A program made the translations under genes and the position numbers. From Thermodesulfatator atlanticus DSM 21156 (GTDB taxonomy: Bacteria; Desulfobacterota; Thermodesulfobacteria; Thermodesulfobacteriales; Thermodesulfatatoraceae), in contig NZ_ATXH01000011.1 of NCBI RefSeq assembly GCF_000421585.1, positions 1 through 64,000 on the forward strand: DNA of 64,000 bases. Reading direction: 5' to 3'. Shown here in pieces: positions 25,793 to 34,161 of the stretch (the stretch's first letter is position 1; each line of letters opens with the position of its first letter). The notes under the pieces were generated by a model that searched no databases, had not been told where the DNA came from, and was given only the letters and a program-made list of their open reading frames with translations.

Positions 25793-26429
25793 GTACTTCA
25801 GGATTTAAGAGTTCCAGATAATCCCCACCCATGCGCACCAGGAGCACTTTGCGACGATTGGCAATGGAGATAAGATCCTCTGGGATCTGAAAAGCAGCAA
25901 GAACGGGAATAATCTTTCCTTCGTAAAAAGGTTCATAAATGGGAAGATTTTCCAGTTTTCTTTTAAATTCGTCGAAGTGCTCAGGTCTTAGCTGACTTTT
26001 TACTTCAGCCACAAAAACGGCTTCTTCGCCATTTTCAGCTACCACGATAGCGTCGTACTGGTTATAAAGGTGTTCTTTTTTGTATTCCACGTTGAGCATG
26101 CGTTTTTTTATTTTATAACCAAGACTTTTAACGAGATATGGGATGCCTGGGGCGAATATGTCTTCAGTAAGGGTGCCAAGGCGATTAGCAAGCTCTCCCC
26201 ACTTTTTGTTGATTTCATCTTTGAATTCCTTCATTTCATCTTTGAATTCCTTCATTTCATCTTTGAAGGCCTTAAATTCCCGGGTGAGGAATTCCTGGCC
26301 TTTGCGGAGCTCAAGAACAGCCATAAGGTTATCGGTAGAAATCTGCTTTAGAAGTTCAAGCTCTCTTATGTTTCTGTCAATTTTATTTTCGTGTGTTTGT
26401 AATATTTCTTTGATTTCCTGAAGTTCCAT
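25785..26429 (-). CDS. DUF3782-like coiled-coil plus PD-(D/E)XK protein
   Basis: 214 residues. An N-terminal helical half contains a heptad-like internal repeat ('FKDEMKEFKDEMKEFKDE', about residues 55-72), encoded by a 21-base tandem repeat at about 26213-26269. The C-terminal half holds 'YDAIVVAENGEEAVFVAEVK', an Asp...E-x-K arrangement of the PD-(D/E)XK nuclease fold, and ends in a small beta region ('VLLVRMGGDYLEL'). DUF3782-type proteins are widespread in archaea and thermophiles; the target is unknown. The neighbouring pilin gene converges on it with no evident link. Confidence 0.65.
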   Translation of the reverse strand: MELQEIKEILQTHENKIDRNIRELELLKQISTDNLMAVLELRKGQEFLTREFKAFKDEMKEFKDEMKEFKDEINKKWGELANRLGTLTEDIFAPGIPYLVKSLGYKIKKRMLNVEYKKEHLYNQYDAIVVAENGEEAVFVAEVKSQLRPEHFDEFKRKLENLPIYEPFYEGKIIPVLAAFQIPEDLISIANRRKVLLVRMGGDYLELLNPEVLK

Positions 26430-26608
26430 ATAATTACTCCACTAAAGTATTTAGCGAGTGATCAATTTTTCTTTCTTATATGAAAGATAGCACATAAAGA
26501 ACCAGGAGTGAAGGAATGAAAGAAGGAGGGAAGGAATGAAGGGAGTTGTTACGGAATTTCAAATGTTAGCTTTAAGAATAACCGGAAAAAGCCGAAAAAA
26601 ATTTAAGG

Positions 26609-27958
26609 ATGGCAACGATTCTCATTGTTGATGACGACAAGAGTTTACAGGAATTCCTTGAAATTTTCCTGACCAAAGAGGGCTTTCAGGTTGCCGTGGC
26701 AGGAGACGGCGAGGAAGCCCTTTCTTTTCTTGATAAAAAGCAAGTTGATCTTATCCTGGCAGACATTCGCATGCCTCGCATGGATGGTATTTCCTTTCTT
26801 AAGGCCCTACGTGAAAAAGGGCTTTATCTTCCCGTCATTATGATTACGGCCTATGCTTCCCTTGATACAGCGGTGGCTGCCAAACAAGAAGGTGCCTTTG
26901 ATTATGTGGCCAAACCGTTCAAATTAGACGAATTGCGTAAACTTATTCTCAAGGCCCTTGAAAAAGATAGTGCCAGGCACAGCCGCGAAGATGTTTCCCG
27001 TTTCATGGGTATAATTGGCAAAAGCCCTGCCATGCAGCGTATTTTCGACCTCCTGCCCCGGGTGGCCAAAGCGCCTTCAAATGTTTTGATTATGGGAGAA
27101 TCAGGCACCGGGAAAGAACTCGTGGCGCGGGCTATCCATGAGCTTTCTCCCAGGAGGGAAAAATCCTTTGTAGTGGTAAATTGTGGCGGTATTCCTCCGA
27201 ATCTCCTTGAAAGTGAGCTCTTTGGTTACAAGGCAGGGGCCTTTACTGGAGCCACCAAAGACAAAGAAGGTCTTTTTCTTAAGGCTCATCAGGGGACGAT
27301 TTTTCTCGACGAGATAGGGGAGCTGCCTCTTGAGATGCAGGTGAAACTCCTGCGCGTGGTCCAGGAAAAATCCATCATGCCCCTTGGTGCCACCAAAGAA
27401 ATAAAAATAGACGTGCGCATCATTTCTGCCACCAATCGCGATTTAGAAAAAGAAGTCTTGGCAGGAAATTTCCGCGAAGATCTTTTTTACCGTTTGAATG
27501 TGATAACCTTGACCCTTCCCCCTCTTCGAGAACGCAAAGAAGACATCCCGCTTTTAGTGGAGCATTTCCTTAAAAAATATTCCGAAAAAATGGGTAAAAA
27601 AATTGAAGGAATCTCTGATTTCGCCTTAAAGGCCCTTATGGAATATGATTTTCCAGGGAATGTGCGCGAGCTTGAAAATATTATCGAACGTTCTGTTGCC
27701 CTTGAGTCAGGGCCTTTAATTCTTCCAGAAAGCCTTATCCTCTCACGCAAAAAAATAGAAAAAAGCACAAAAGACCCTGCTGAGATTGAGCTGCCCCCTG
27801 AAGGTCTTGATCTCGAAGACCTTCTGGCACGCATTGAGTCTTCCCTTCTTAAGCAGGCCCTTGAACGCACTAGAGGCAATAAAACCGAAGCCGCCAAGCT
27901 CCTTGGCTTAAATTTCCGTTCTTTTCGTTACAGGCTTGCTAAATATGGACTATCTTGA
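26609..27958 (+). CDS. NtrC-family response regulator, sigma-54 activator (PilR-like)
   Basis: 449 residues. Receiver domain with phospho-acceptor D52 ('LILADIRMPRMDG'); AAA+ domain with Walker A GESGTGKE (163-170), sigma-54 contact loop GAFTGA (210-215) and Walker B 'GTIFLDEIGELP'; C-terminal Fis-type helix-turn-helix ('NKTEAAKLLGLNFRSFRYRL'). It activates sigma-54 promoters when phosphorylated. The partner kinase overlaps it, and the kinase's PilS-like form together with the pilus genes upstream suggests control of pilin expression. AAGG lies almost against the ATG, a weak site. I could not find a convincing -24/-12 element before either pilin gene. Confidence 0.93.
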   Translation: MATILIVDDDKSLQEFLEIFLTKEGFQVAVAGDGEEALSFLDKKQVDLILADIRMPRMDGISFLKALREKGLYLPVIMITAYASLDTAVAAKQEGAFDYVAKPFKLDELRKLILKALEKDSARHSREDVSRFMGIIGKSPAMQRIFDLLPRVAKAPSNVLIMGESGTGKELVARAIHELSPRREKSFVVVNCGGIPPNLLESELFGYKAGAFTGATKDKEGLFLKAHQGTIFLDEIGELPLEMQVKLLRVVQEKSIMPLGATKEIKIDVRIISATNRDLEKEVLAGNFREDLFYRLNVITLTLPPLRERKEDIPLLVEHFLKKYSEKMGKKIEGISDFALKALMEYDFPGNVRELENIIERSVALESGPLILPESLILSRKKIEKSTKDPAEIELPPEGLDLEDLLARIESSLLKQALERTRGNKTEAAKLLGLNFRSFRYRLAKYGLS

Positions 27959-29498
27959 GCTTGAAAAACCCTCAAAGACCTTTGATTTTCTGCGTATCCT
28001 TCTGATCCTAGCCGGCACTGTAGCAAGTTTTTTTTCTGTCCTGGGCTATGGTGAAATATTTCCCAGATATTCCTTACTTATTTTTCTAGGTTTCTGGGGC
28101 AATACCTTTTTTTACTTTTTGGCGAAAAAGAAAATTTCTCAACAAAAAGTCCTCTGGAGTTCGCTTTTAATTGATCTTTTATTGATCGATATTCTTATAG
28201 AGACTACAGGTGGCCGCGAAAGCCCTTTTATTTTTCTTTATCCTCTCCTTATTTTTGTGGCGGGATTTCATTTAGGGCGTCGAGGGGCAGATACCTTTAC
28301 CTTTATTTCTTTGCTCAGTTATTCTTTTATCTACTGGCATCCTGAAAGACCTCCTCTAAACCCCCAGACTATCTTACAGTTTTTTGTACCCCTTGGAGCC
28401 ATGGGACTTTCCGGGTTGCTAGCCCTGCGTTACGTAGAGGAGCGCGAGCGCACACGAAAAAAAATAGCAGAAACCCACCAAGCACTTTTTCGTGCTGAGG
28501 AGCTTCACAGACTCATACTGCAATCTTTGGCTTCAGGTTTAATCGTTACGGATCTTTCTAAAAAGATTATTTCCGCCAATCAGGCTGCCAAAGCTATTCT
28601 CCAAAGAAACGATCTTGAAGGACTTAGCCTCAAAGAAGCATTTGATGGCTTTGATTTTGTGCCGGAGAGTTCGCGCTGTGAGCTTTTGCTCAAAAAAAAC
28701 GGCCAGCCGATATACATTGGTTATAGCTTTTTTCCTCTCAAAGATGAGAAAAAAGAAATATTTGGCTATAGCTTAATCTTTCAGGATATTACCCCCATCA
28801 AAGAAAAAGAAGAGCGTTTGCGACGTGCAGAGCACTTAGCAGCCCTTGGAACCCTTGCTTCAGGGCTTGCGCATGAAATAAAAAATCCCCTGGCATCGAT
28901 TTGCGGAGCCGTGGAGTTTTTGAAAGAACAGGACCTGGTAAAACCAGGAGGCGAGAGACTTTTTGAGATTATAGCCCGTGAAGCCCAAAGGCTTGATGTT
29001 TTGGTCTCGGACTTCTTGCTTTTTGCTAAGCCCACTGCCGGAGCACCTGAAAAGACCAATCTTTTAAAGATTATTGGCGAGATTCAGGATGAATTGGCTT
29101 TAAAATTTAAAGAAAAAGACATACACTGGGAAATAGATATCCCTCCAGGGATCAATCTCAGGGTAGATGCCGGGCGTTTTAAGCAAATCTTATTAAACCT
29201 TTGCTCAAATGCCATTGAGGCATATGACGGCCGAGAAGCAACCGTACGTTTGGTTTGTCAAGAACAAGATGATCACCTTGAAATAAAAGTTATCGATTAT
29301 GTCGGAGGGATCTCTCAAGAAATAGCTCCCAGGATTTTTGAGCCATTTTTTACCACCAAACCCCACGGCACTGGTCTTGGGCTCGCGGTGGTCTATAGCC
29401 TGGTAAAAGGGCTCAAAGGCCAAATAAACGTAAAGTCTTCTGCTTCAGAGACCTGCTTTAGCCTTAGCTTCCCCAAAGAGATTCTTTTTAAGAGCTAA
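27945..29498 (+). CDS. Membrane sensor histidine kinase, PilS-like
   Basis: 517 residues from ATG 27945, overlapping the regulator gene by 14 bases. About five to six membrane helices (residues 15-165) have almost no periplasmic loop, as in PilS. A PAS domain ('LHRLILQSLASGLIVTDLSK', 'FQDITPIKEKEERLRRAEH') leads to HisKA 'GLAHEIKNPLASICG' with H310 and a HATPase ('NLCSNAIEAY', 'FFTTKPHGTGLGLAVVY'). It should phosphorylate the adjacent NtrC-like regulator. PilS-type kinases can sense pilin in the membrane; that role here is inferred from neighbours. Confidence 0.9.
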   Translation: MDYLELEKPSKTFDFLRILLILAGTVASFFSVLGYGEIFPRYSLLIFLGFWGNTFFYFLAKKKISQQKVLWSSLLIDLLLIDILIETTGGRESPFIFLYPLLIFVAGFHLGRRGADTFTFISLLSYSFIYWHPERPPLNPQTILQFFVPLGAMGLSGLLALRYVEERERTRKKIAETHQALFRAEELHRLILQSLASGLIVTDLSKKIISANQAAKAILQRNDLEGLSLKEAFDGFDFVPESSRCELLLKKNGQPIYIGYSFFPLKDEKKEIFGYSLIFQDITPIKEKEERLRRAEHLAALGTLASGLAHEIKNPLASICGAVEFLKEQDLVKPGGERLFEIIAREAQRLDVLVSDFLLFAKPTAGAPEKTNLLKIIGEIQDELALKFKEKDIHWEIDIPPGINLRVDAGRFKQILLNLCSNAIEAYDGREATVRLVCQEQDDHLEIKVIDYVGGISQEIAPRIFEPFFTTKPHGTGLGLAVVYSLVKGLKGQINVKSSASETCFSLSFPKEILFKS

Positions 29499-29640
29499 TT
29501 TTTTTTGGCCTAACCTTTCCTTTTAACGTTAGAGCTTCCCACTTTTTACCACCAAAAAATTTTAGTTAGTACGCAATGTGCCACATTATCTTGGATAATT
29601 TTTGTTTTTACTGCCCTATATTTTGTAGCTTAAGTTTTTC

Positions 29641-29670
29641 TTGACATATCCGATGAATTTTTACTAGCTT
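29641..29670 (+). promoter_or_regulatory. Candidate promoter of the dcw operon
   Basis: A consensus -35 TTGACA at 29641-29646. The -10 is less clear: TACTAG (29662-29667, spacing 15) or TAGCTT (29665-29670, spacing 18). It lies just before the GTGG repeats and 40-65 bases from mraZ. The rest of the 210-base gap after the kinase gene shows nothing I can support. Confidence 0.5.
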
Positions 29671-29671
29671 G

Positions 29672-29707
29672 AAGTGGTATAAAGTGGAATAAAGTGGTCG
29701 GAGGTGG
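29672..29707 (+). promoter_or_regulatory. MraZ-box operator: four GTGG repeats at 10-base spacing
   Basis: Four GTGG units in register every 10 bases: AAGTGGTATA, AAGTGGAATA, AAGTGGTCGG, AGGTGG. MraZ is known to bind direct repeats of a TGGG/GTGG-type box at about one helical turn upstream of its own gene and to repress the operon. The boxes here overlap the expected transcription start and the mraZ ribosome site. Confidence 0.8.
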
Positions 29708-29710
29708 TTT

Positions 29711-30172
29711 TTGAGATTTCGAGGGCGTTCCGCCCATAATCTCGACAACAAAGGGCGCTTGAGTATTCCGGCCCGTTTTCGCGAGGTGCTCAAGCACCGT
29801 TATGGAAATGCCACCCTGATCATGACTAATACGCCGGAGTGTTTGCATGTTTATCCCTGGTCTGAATGGCAAGCATTAGAAGAAAAATTATCAAATTCTC
29901 CTTTTGATCCGCCAGAGTTGCGTTTATTCAAGCGCTATTTTTTAGGCTCTGCTGAGGAATGTCAACCTGACCGCCAGGGACGTATTTTGATTCCGGCCCA
30001 CCTCCGTGAAGAAGTCGGTATTGAAAGAGAGGTGGTTTTGCTTGGTATGCTTAACTACTTTGAGATATGGAGCCCAGAGCGTCTTGAAAAAGAATTCAAA
30101 CGCGTGCGCGAAAATTTTGGCGAACTCAGCGCCTCTGTCGCCAACATCCTCAACCCAGGAGTCCAAGCATAA
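29711..30172 (+). CDS. mraZ: Transcriptional regulator MraZ
   Basis: 153 residues with two AbrB/SpoVT-like domains: 'DNKGRLSIPARFREVL' in the first and 'DRQGRILIPAHLREEVG' in the second, the DxxGR signatures of the family. It forms a ring that binds the GTGG boxes just upstream and controls the dcw operon. The start is TTG 29711, which gives the expected 'RFRGRSAHNLD' N-terminus and has GGAGGT about 6 bases before it; no ATG fits. Confidence 0.95.
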   Translation: MRFRGRSAHNLDNKGRLSIPARFREVLKHRYGNATLIMTNTPECLHVYPWSEWQALEEKLSNSPFDPPELRLFKRYFLGSAEECQPDRQGRILIPAHLREEVGIEREVVLLGMLNYFEIWSPERLEKEFKRVRENFGELSASVANILNPGVQA

Positions 30173-31037
30173 AAGTGTATTGCTTGCGGAGGCGCTTTAT
30201 TGGCTTGGGGTAAGGCCTGGGGGCCTTTATGTTGACGGAACCGTAGGCCTTGGGGGCCACAGTTACGCCATACTTGAAAAATCAAGCCCAAATGGATTTC
30301 TCATTGGTTTTGAGTGGAATGAGTCCTCTTTAAAACTTGCTAAGGAACGCCTGAAGGTATTTGAAGGCAGGTATCAGATAGTGCGTGAGAACTTTGCCCG
30401 TATAAAAGAAGTTTTAAATGAACTTGGCAAGGGCCCTGTGGATGGTGTCCTGGTAGATCTCGGGCTTTCTTCTTTTTTGCTTGAGGAAAGTGGTGAAGGC
30501 TTCAGCTTCCTGAAAGACGAACCCCTTGACATGCGCATGGACAAGCGCCTGAGTAGAACCGCAAAAGACTTGGTGAATCAACTCTCTCGTTTGCAGCTTG
30601 AAGACTTGCTTAAGTCTTTTGGGGAAGAACGCTTTGCAGCGCGCATTGCGGCGGCTATTTGTGAGGCCAGGCGCAAGGCCCCTATCCGCACCACTAAAGA
30701 GCTGGCTGACCTGGTTTATCGGGCGTATCCTGCGCGGGCTAGAAGGGCTAAGATTCATCCAGCCACCAAGACCTTTCAGGCCCTGCGCATCGCGGTAAAC
30801 AAAGAACTGGACAACCTAGCCAGGTTTTTAAAAGATGCCCCAGACGTATTGAAGCCCGGGGGACGCCTGGTGGTGATTTCTTTCCATTCTCTGGAAGACC
30901 GTTTGGTAAAACGTGCTTTCAAAGAAGACAGCCGCCTCAGGGCGCTTACCAAAAAGCCCGTGGTGCCCAAAGAAGAAGAAATCAGGGAAAACCCACGGGC
31001 AAGGAGTGCCAAGTTGCGTGCTGCTGAACGCATTTAG
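30117..31037 (+). CDS. rsmH: 16S rRNA (cytosine1402-N4)-methyltransferase
   Basis: Methylates C1402 of 16S rRNA with SAM. 'HKSVLLAEALYWLGVRPGG', 'VDGTVGLGGHS', 'DGVLVDLGLSS', 'PLDMRMD', 'FQALRIAVNKEL' and 'VISFHSLEDRLVKRAFK' cover the whole family. The start is a puzzle. Homologues begin a few residues before the conserved 'KH..VLL', but no ATG, GTG or TTG lies there in frame; the nearest usual codon is TTG 30117, overlapping mraZ by 56 bases, with CTG 30135 also possible. CAGGAG at 30156-30161 is well placed for a start near 30168, where the codon is CAT. I give TTG 30117 with low certainty. Confidence 0.9.
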   Translation: MANSAPLSPTSSTQESKHKSVLLAEALYWLGVRPGGLYVDGTVGLGGHSYAILEKSSPNGFLIGFEWNESSLKLAKERLKVFEGRYQIVRENFARIKEVLNELGKGPVDGVLVDLGLSSFLLEESGEGFSFLKDEPLDMRMDKRLSRTAKDLVNQLSRLQLEDLLKSFGEERFAARIAAAICEARRKAPIRTTKELADLVYRAYPARARRAKIHPATKTFQALRIAVNKELDNLARFLKDAPDVLKPGGRLVVISFHSLEDRLVKRAFKEDSRLRALTKKPVVPKEEEIRENPRARSAKLRAAERI

Positions 31038-31046
31038 GAGGACAAA

Positions 31047-31376
31047 ATGAGTGTTAGAGAAATGCCTTATGCCTTTAGTCCCAAAAGAACAAGAAAAGCA
31101 ACTAAGGCCGAGGGGCTTTCTTTTGAGCGTTTGGTCAAATACGTGAGCGCTGCGGCCTTGCTTGTTGTCTTTATACTTGCGGCCTTTTTTATAGGGCGTG
31201 AGTACCTGACCTACAGCCGGCTTAAAAAAGATGTGAGCATCCTCGAACATCAGGTAGTTTCCCTTGAAAAGGAATATCAAGAACTCACTGCCAAAGACGT
31301 AGTACTTGAAAAAGCAAACAAATTAGGACTTCATCCCCCTAAAAAAGAGCAAATAGTTCGTTTAACCAGGCCATGA
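31047..31376 (+). CDS. ftsL: Cell division protein FtsL-like
   Basis: 109 residues: a cytoplasmic basic tail (1-30), one membrane helix (about 32-50, 'VSAAALLVVFILAAFFIG') and a periplasmic coiled coil ('SRLKKDVSILEHQVVSLEKE') ending in a short tail 'LGLHPPKKEQIVRL', the 'lgl..p....iv.l' ending common in FtsL. It should pair with FtsB-like protein and FtsQ in the divisome. AGGAGG lies 5 bases before the ATG. It overlaps the ftsI-like gene by 4 bases. Confidence 0.85.
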   Translation: MSVREMPYAFSPKRTRKATKAEGLSFERLVKYVSAAALLVVFILAAFFIGREYLTYSRLKKDVSILEHQVVSLEKEYQELTAKDVVLEKANKLGLHPPKKEQIVRLTRP

Positions 31377-32722
31377 AAAAATATGTGTTGTTTCCGATTT
31401 TGGGGATAATTTTGCTTGGCCTTGCCGGCCTTGGGAGTACTCTTTTTTCTTCGCCTGAACCGTTTTATTTTGAGAATGAAAAGTCCCTTCACCTCGGGCC
31501 TATTTACGACGTGGAAAAGCGCCTTTTGGCGGAATCTGTAAAAAAAACAGGCATACTTTTAGTGCCAGAGGCCTTTCCGGTATCCAAAAAAAATCTCATG
31601 CTACTTGCCTCCCTTCTTAAAAAAGATGAAAGCGAAATCACTTATCTCTTGTCTTCCCAAAAAGGTCCGGTCTTTTTCCCTGAGGTGAAAAAAGTCCCTG
31701 AGCTACAAGGGGTTTATCCCAAGAGTTATTTTGAAAGGAGTTATCCTTTTAAGGAATATTGCTCTTCATTCCTGGCAGGGGAGGGGTATTACGGGCTTGA
31801 GGCCTATTACCAGCGGCTCCTTTTCCAGGAAGGAGCAGCCCTTCGTACCTCTATCAAGATTGAAAGGCAAAAAGTCCTTTATCAGGATCTTTTGCGCAGC
31901 ATGAAAATGCTAAGGGCCAAAGAAGGTGCCGCTGCTGTTGTTGATATTTCTTCAGGGCGCATCCTGGCCTATGTGACCAAGGGTAAAAAAGACCTGCTTC
32001 TTAGGCCAAACATTAATCTGGCGGTGCTCTCTAAGGTGTTTGAAAAAGCTTATCAGGAGAGCCACTACGAAAATCTTTCTGATTTTCTGCGCGCCCTTGG
32101 TTTTGGAGAGATTACTGGCGTTGACCTGGCTGGAGAAGAACCAGGGATTTTGCCCACCGAAATAGAAGATTTTTCCGAGGTCCAGGCCTCTGGCATGCAG
32201 ATTTTACGTGCGATGGTGGCGCTTGCCACTGGCACTTTGGTTTCTCCTAAGATCGCCTTAGAAGTAAGCTTAAACGGCGAAAAAAAGCCCATTTTGGTTG
32301 AAAGAAAAAAATTAAAAGACCTTACGCCGCTTTCCAGAGGCGGAGTTTGGTGGTGGGGTGGCAGCTTTAGAGAGAAGGCCTTTTTAATGGCAGGACTTTG
32401 GCCAAGAAAACATCCCAAGGTGGCCTTTATGACTTATCTTGAGGGGGTTAAGGCCTACGGGCTACCATGTTATTACACCCGCTTTATTCCGCAGGCCGTA
32501 AAAAAAGAAACTTATAAAACCTTGGCTCAACCTAAAAAGACCAAAGCCCCCACAGGCAGGATGCCAGATGTGCGTGGCTTAACCCTTAAAGAAGCCCTTG
32601 AGAGGCTTGCCCCTCTGGGTCTCAAAGTGGAATTTTCGGGTTTTGGTGTCACCGTGAAACAGTGGCCAGCCCCTGGCACACCACTTGCTAGAATTGAAAA
32701 TTGTAAGCTGGTTCTTAGATGA
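31373..32722 (+). CDS. ftsI: FtsI-like (PBP3) protein lacking transpeptidase motifs, with PASTA domain
   Basis: 449 residues in one open frame at the ftsI position. Membrane anchor 5-23; N-terminal pedestal ('YDVEKRLLAESV', 'YPFKEYCSSFLAGEGYYGLE'); then 'GAAAVVDISSGRILAYV' (186-201), the usual start of the penicillin-binding domain. The catalytic part is gutted: from 201 the chain jumps in about 10 residues to 'RPNINLAVL' (211-219), which matches the SSNVGM region, so about 75 residues with the SxxK serine are missing and SxN reads RPN. 'FGEITGVDLAGEEPGILP' (244-261) is kept, but the KTG site is replaced by 'SRGGVWWWGGSF' (321-332). A PASTA domain (397-449) ends the protein. A structural, non-enzymatic role is likely. 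SVKKTG at 55-60 lies in the pedestal and is coincidental. Confidence 0.85.
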   Translation: MKKYVLFPILGIILLGLAGLGSTLFSSPEPFYFENEKSLHLGPIYDVEKRLLAESVKKTGILLVPEAFPVSKKNLMLLASLLKKDESEITYLLSSQKGPVFFPEVKKVPELQGVYPKSYFERSYPFKEYCSSFLAGEGYYGLEAYYQRLLFQEGAALRTSIKIERQKVLYQDLLRSMKMLRAKEGAAAVVDISSGRILAYVTKGKKDLLLRPNINLAVLSKVFEKAYQESHYENLSDFLRALGFGEITGVDLAGEEPGILPTEIEDFSEVQASGMQILRAMVALATGTLVSPKIALEVSLNGEKKPILVERKKLKDLTPLSRGGVWWWGGSFREKAFLMAGLWPRKHPKVAFMTYLEGVKAYGLPCYYTRFIPQAVKKETYKTLAQPKKTKAPTGRMPDVRGLTLKEALERLAPLGLKVEFSGFGVTVKQWPAPGTPLARIENCKLVLR

Positions 32723-34161
32723 AAAAAGTTAAAGACTTGCTCAAAAATTTAGAAGTTTTGTACGTGCGCGGTGAAGAAACCGCTCTCGGCGGGATTTCTG
32801 ACGACTCGCGCGAAGTAAAACCAGGCTTTGCCTTTGTGGCCTGCCGCGGCGGAAAGACTGATGGACACCGCTTTATCTCCGAGGCTATAAAGGCAGGCGC
32901 TACAGCCATTTTTGCCGAAGAAAAAATCGATTTGCCTGAAGACGTAGCCCTGGTGGTGCTGCCTGATACCAAAAAAGCTCTTCCTGAGCTTGCGCGGGCC
33001 CATTTCGGTGCCCCTGAGGAAAAACTTACTCTGATAGGGGTTACGGGGACCAACGGCAAGACTTCGGTTACCTTTTTTATCCACCAGTTGCTTGGCTTAT
33101 TAGGTCAGCCTTCTGGGCTAATAGGGACGATTTTTTACGATACCGGCATCAGGAAAGAAAAGGCCTCACACACCACGCCCGGGCCAATTAAGCTAAGAAG
33201 ACTTTTGCGTGAGATGCTAGATGCCGGGCTATCTCACGTGGTCATGGAGGTTTCTTCTCATGCTCTTGCCCAGGGACGCGTAGCAGGTCTTTCTTTTGAT
33301 GTAGCTGCTTTTACCAATCTTAGCCGGGATCACCTTGATTATCATCGCGATATGGAGGCCTATTTTCAGGCCAAAAAAAAGCTTTTCACCACGCATCTTA
33401 AAGCTTCGGGCCAGGCGGTAGTGAACGTGGCCAGCACCTGGGGAAGGAGACTTGCGCAAGAATTATCTGCGCCCGTCATTAAGATAGGGGAGGATTTAGG
33501 GGGGATGGTGACGCAGAGATCCCGCGCGGGGTACTCCTTTCTCCTGGTGTATGGCCAGAAGCAACAATCCTTGGCGACGACCCTTTACGGAGATTTTCAG
33601 CTTGAAAATCTCCTCATGGCTACAGGATGTGGCCTGGCCCTCGGCTTTTCTTTTGAAGAAATAGTACCTTTGCTTCCTAAACTTAAGGCCCCTCCTGGGC
33701 GCCTTGAACTTATAGGTGAAAAAAATGGTGCCTTATTTTTTGTTGATTATGCCCATACGCCAGATGCCTTAAAAGGTGCCCTTATGAGTCTTAGGCCCGT
33801 TGCCAAAAGGCTTTTGGTGCTTTTTGGTTGCGGAGGCGACCGAGATCAGGGAAAACGCCCCCTTATGGGCCAGATTGCAGAGGCCCATGCTGATCAAGTG
33901 ATTCTCACTTCTGATAATCCCAGAAGCGAAGATCCTCAAAAAATTATCAATGACATCCTTAAGGGGATGAAAAGTAAGCCGGTGCTTGTTGAGCCTGATC
34001 GTCGCGAGGCCATCTGGGCTGCTCTTTCTCTTCTAAGAGAGGGTGATATACTGCTCATCGCGGGAAAAGGGCATGAAGACTATCAAGAGATAGCCGGAAA
34101 ACGCTATCCCTTTTCTGATGCCCAACTTGTGCGCGAATTCCTCACAAGGGAGGCGGCATGA
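32719..34161 (+). CDS. murE: UDP-MurNAc-L-Ala-D-Glu:meso-diaminopimelate ligase
   Basis: 480 residues. The ATP-binding loop TGTNGKTS begins at residue 109; 'TTPGPIKLRRLLREMLDAG' and 'VMEVSSHAL' are typical. DNPRSEDP (399-406) holds the DNPR motif that selects meso-diaminopimelate rather than lysine, so the wall is of the Gram-negative A1gamma type. The gene overlaps ftsI by 4 bases and murF by 4 bases. Confidence 0.97.
   Translation: MKKVKDLLKNLEVLYVRGEETALGGISDDSREVKPGFAFVACRGGKTDGHRFISEAIKAGATAIFAEEKIDLPEDVALVVLPDTKKALPELARAHFGAPEEKLTLIGVTGTNGKTSVTFFIHQLLGLLGQPSGLIGTIFYDTGIRKEKASHTTPGPIKLRRLLREMLDAGLSHVVMEVSSHALAQGRVAGLSFDVAAFTNLSRDHLDYHRDMEAYFQAKKKLFTTHLKASGQAVVNVASTWGRRLAQELSAPVIKIGEDLGGMVTQRSRAGYSFLLVYGQKQQSLATTLYGDFQLENLLMATGCGLALGFSFEEIVPLLPKLKAPPGRLELIGEKNGALFFVDYAHTPDALKGALMSLRPVAKRLLVLFGCGGDRDQGKRPLMGQIAEAHADQVILTSDNPRSEDPQKIINDILKGMKSKPVLVEPDRREAIWAALSLLREGDILLIAGKGHEDYQEIAGKRYPFSDAQLVREFLTREAA

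Noticed and set aside
26500-26560. Repeated 'AAGGAATGAA' units as an iteron-type origin
   Set aside because: Only two or three short, irregular copies without an AT-rich region or DnaA boxes nearby.
31535-31552. SVKKTG in the FtsI-like protein as SxxK or KTG motif
   Set aside because: It lies at residues 55-60, in the N-terminal pedestal where homologues have a non-catalytic strand, far before the penicillin-binding domain.
31200-32722. Frameshift hiding the missing SxxK segment of ftsI
   Set aside because: The frame is uninterrupted and too short on either side; the other frames in the region show no EPGST.K-like or GKTGT-like sequence.
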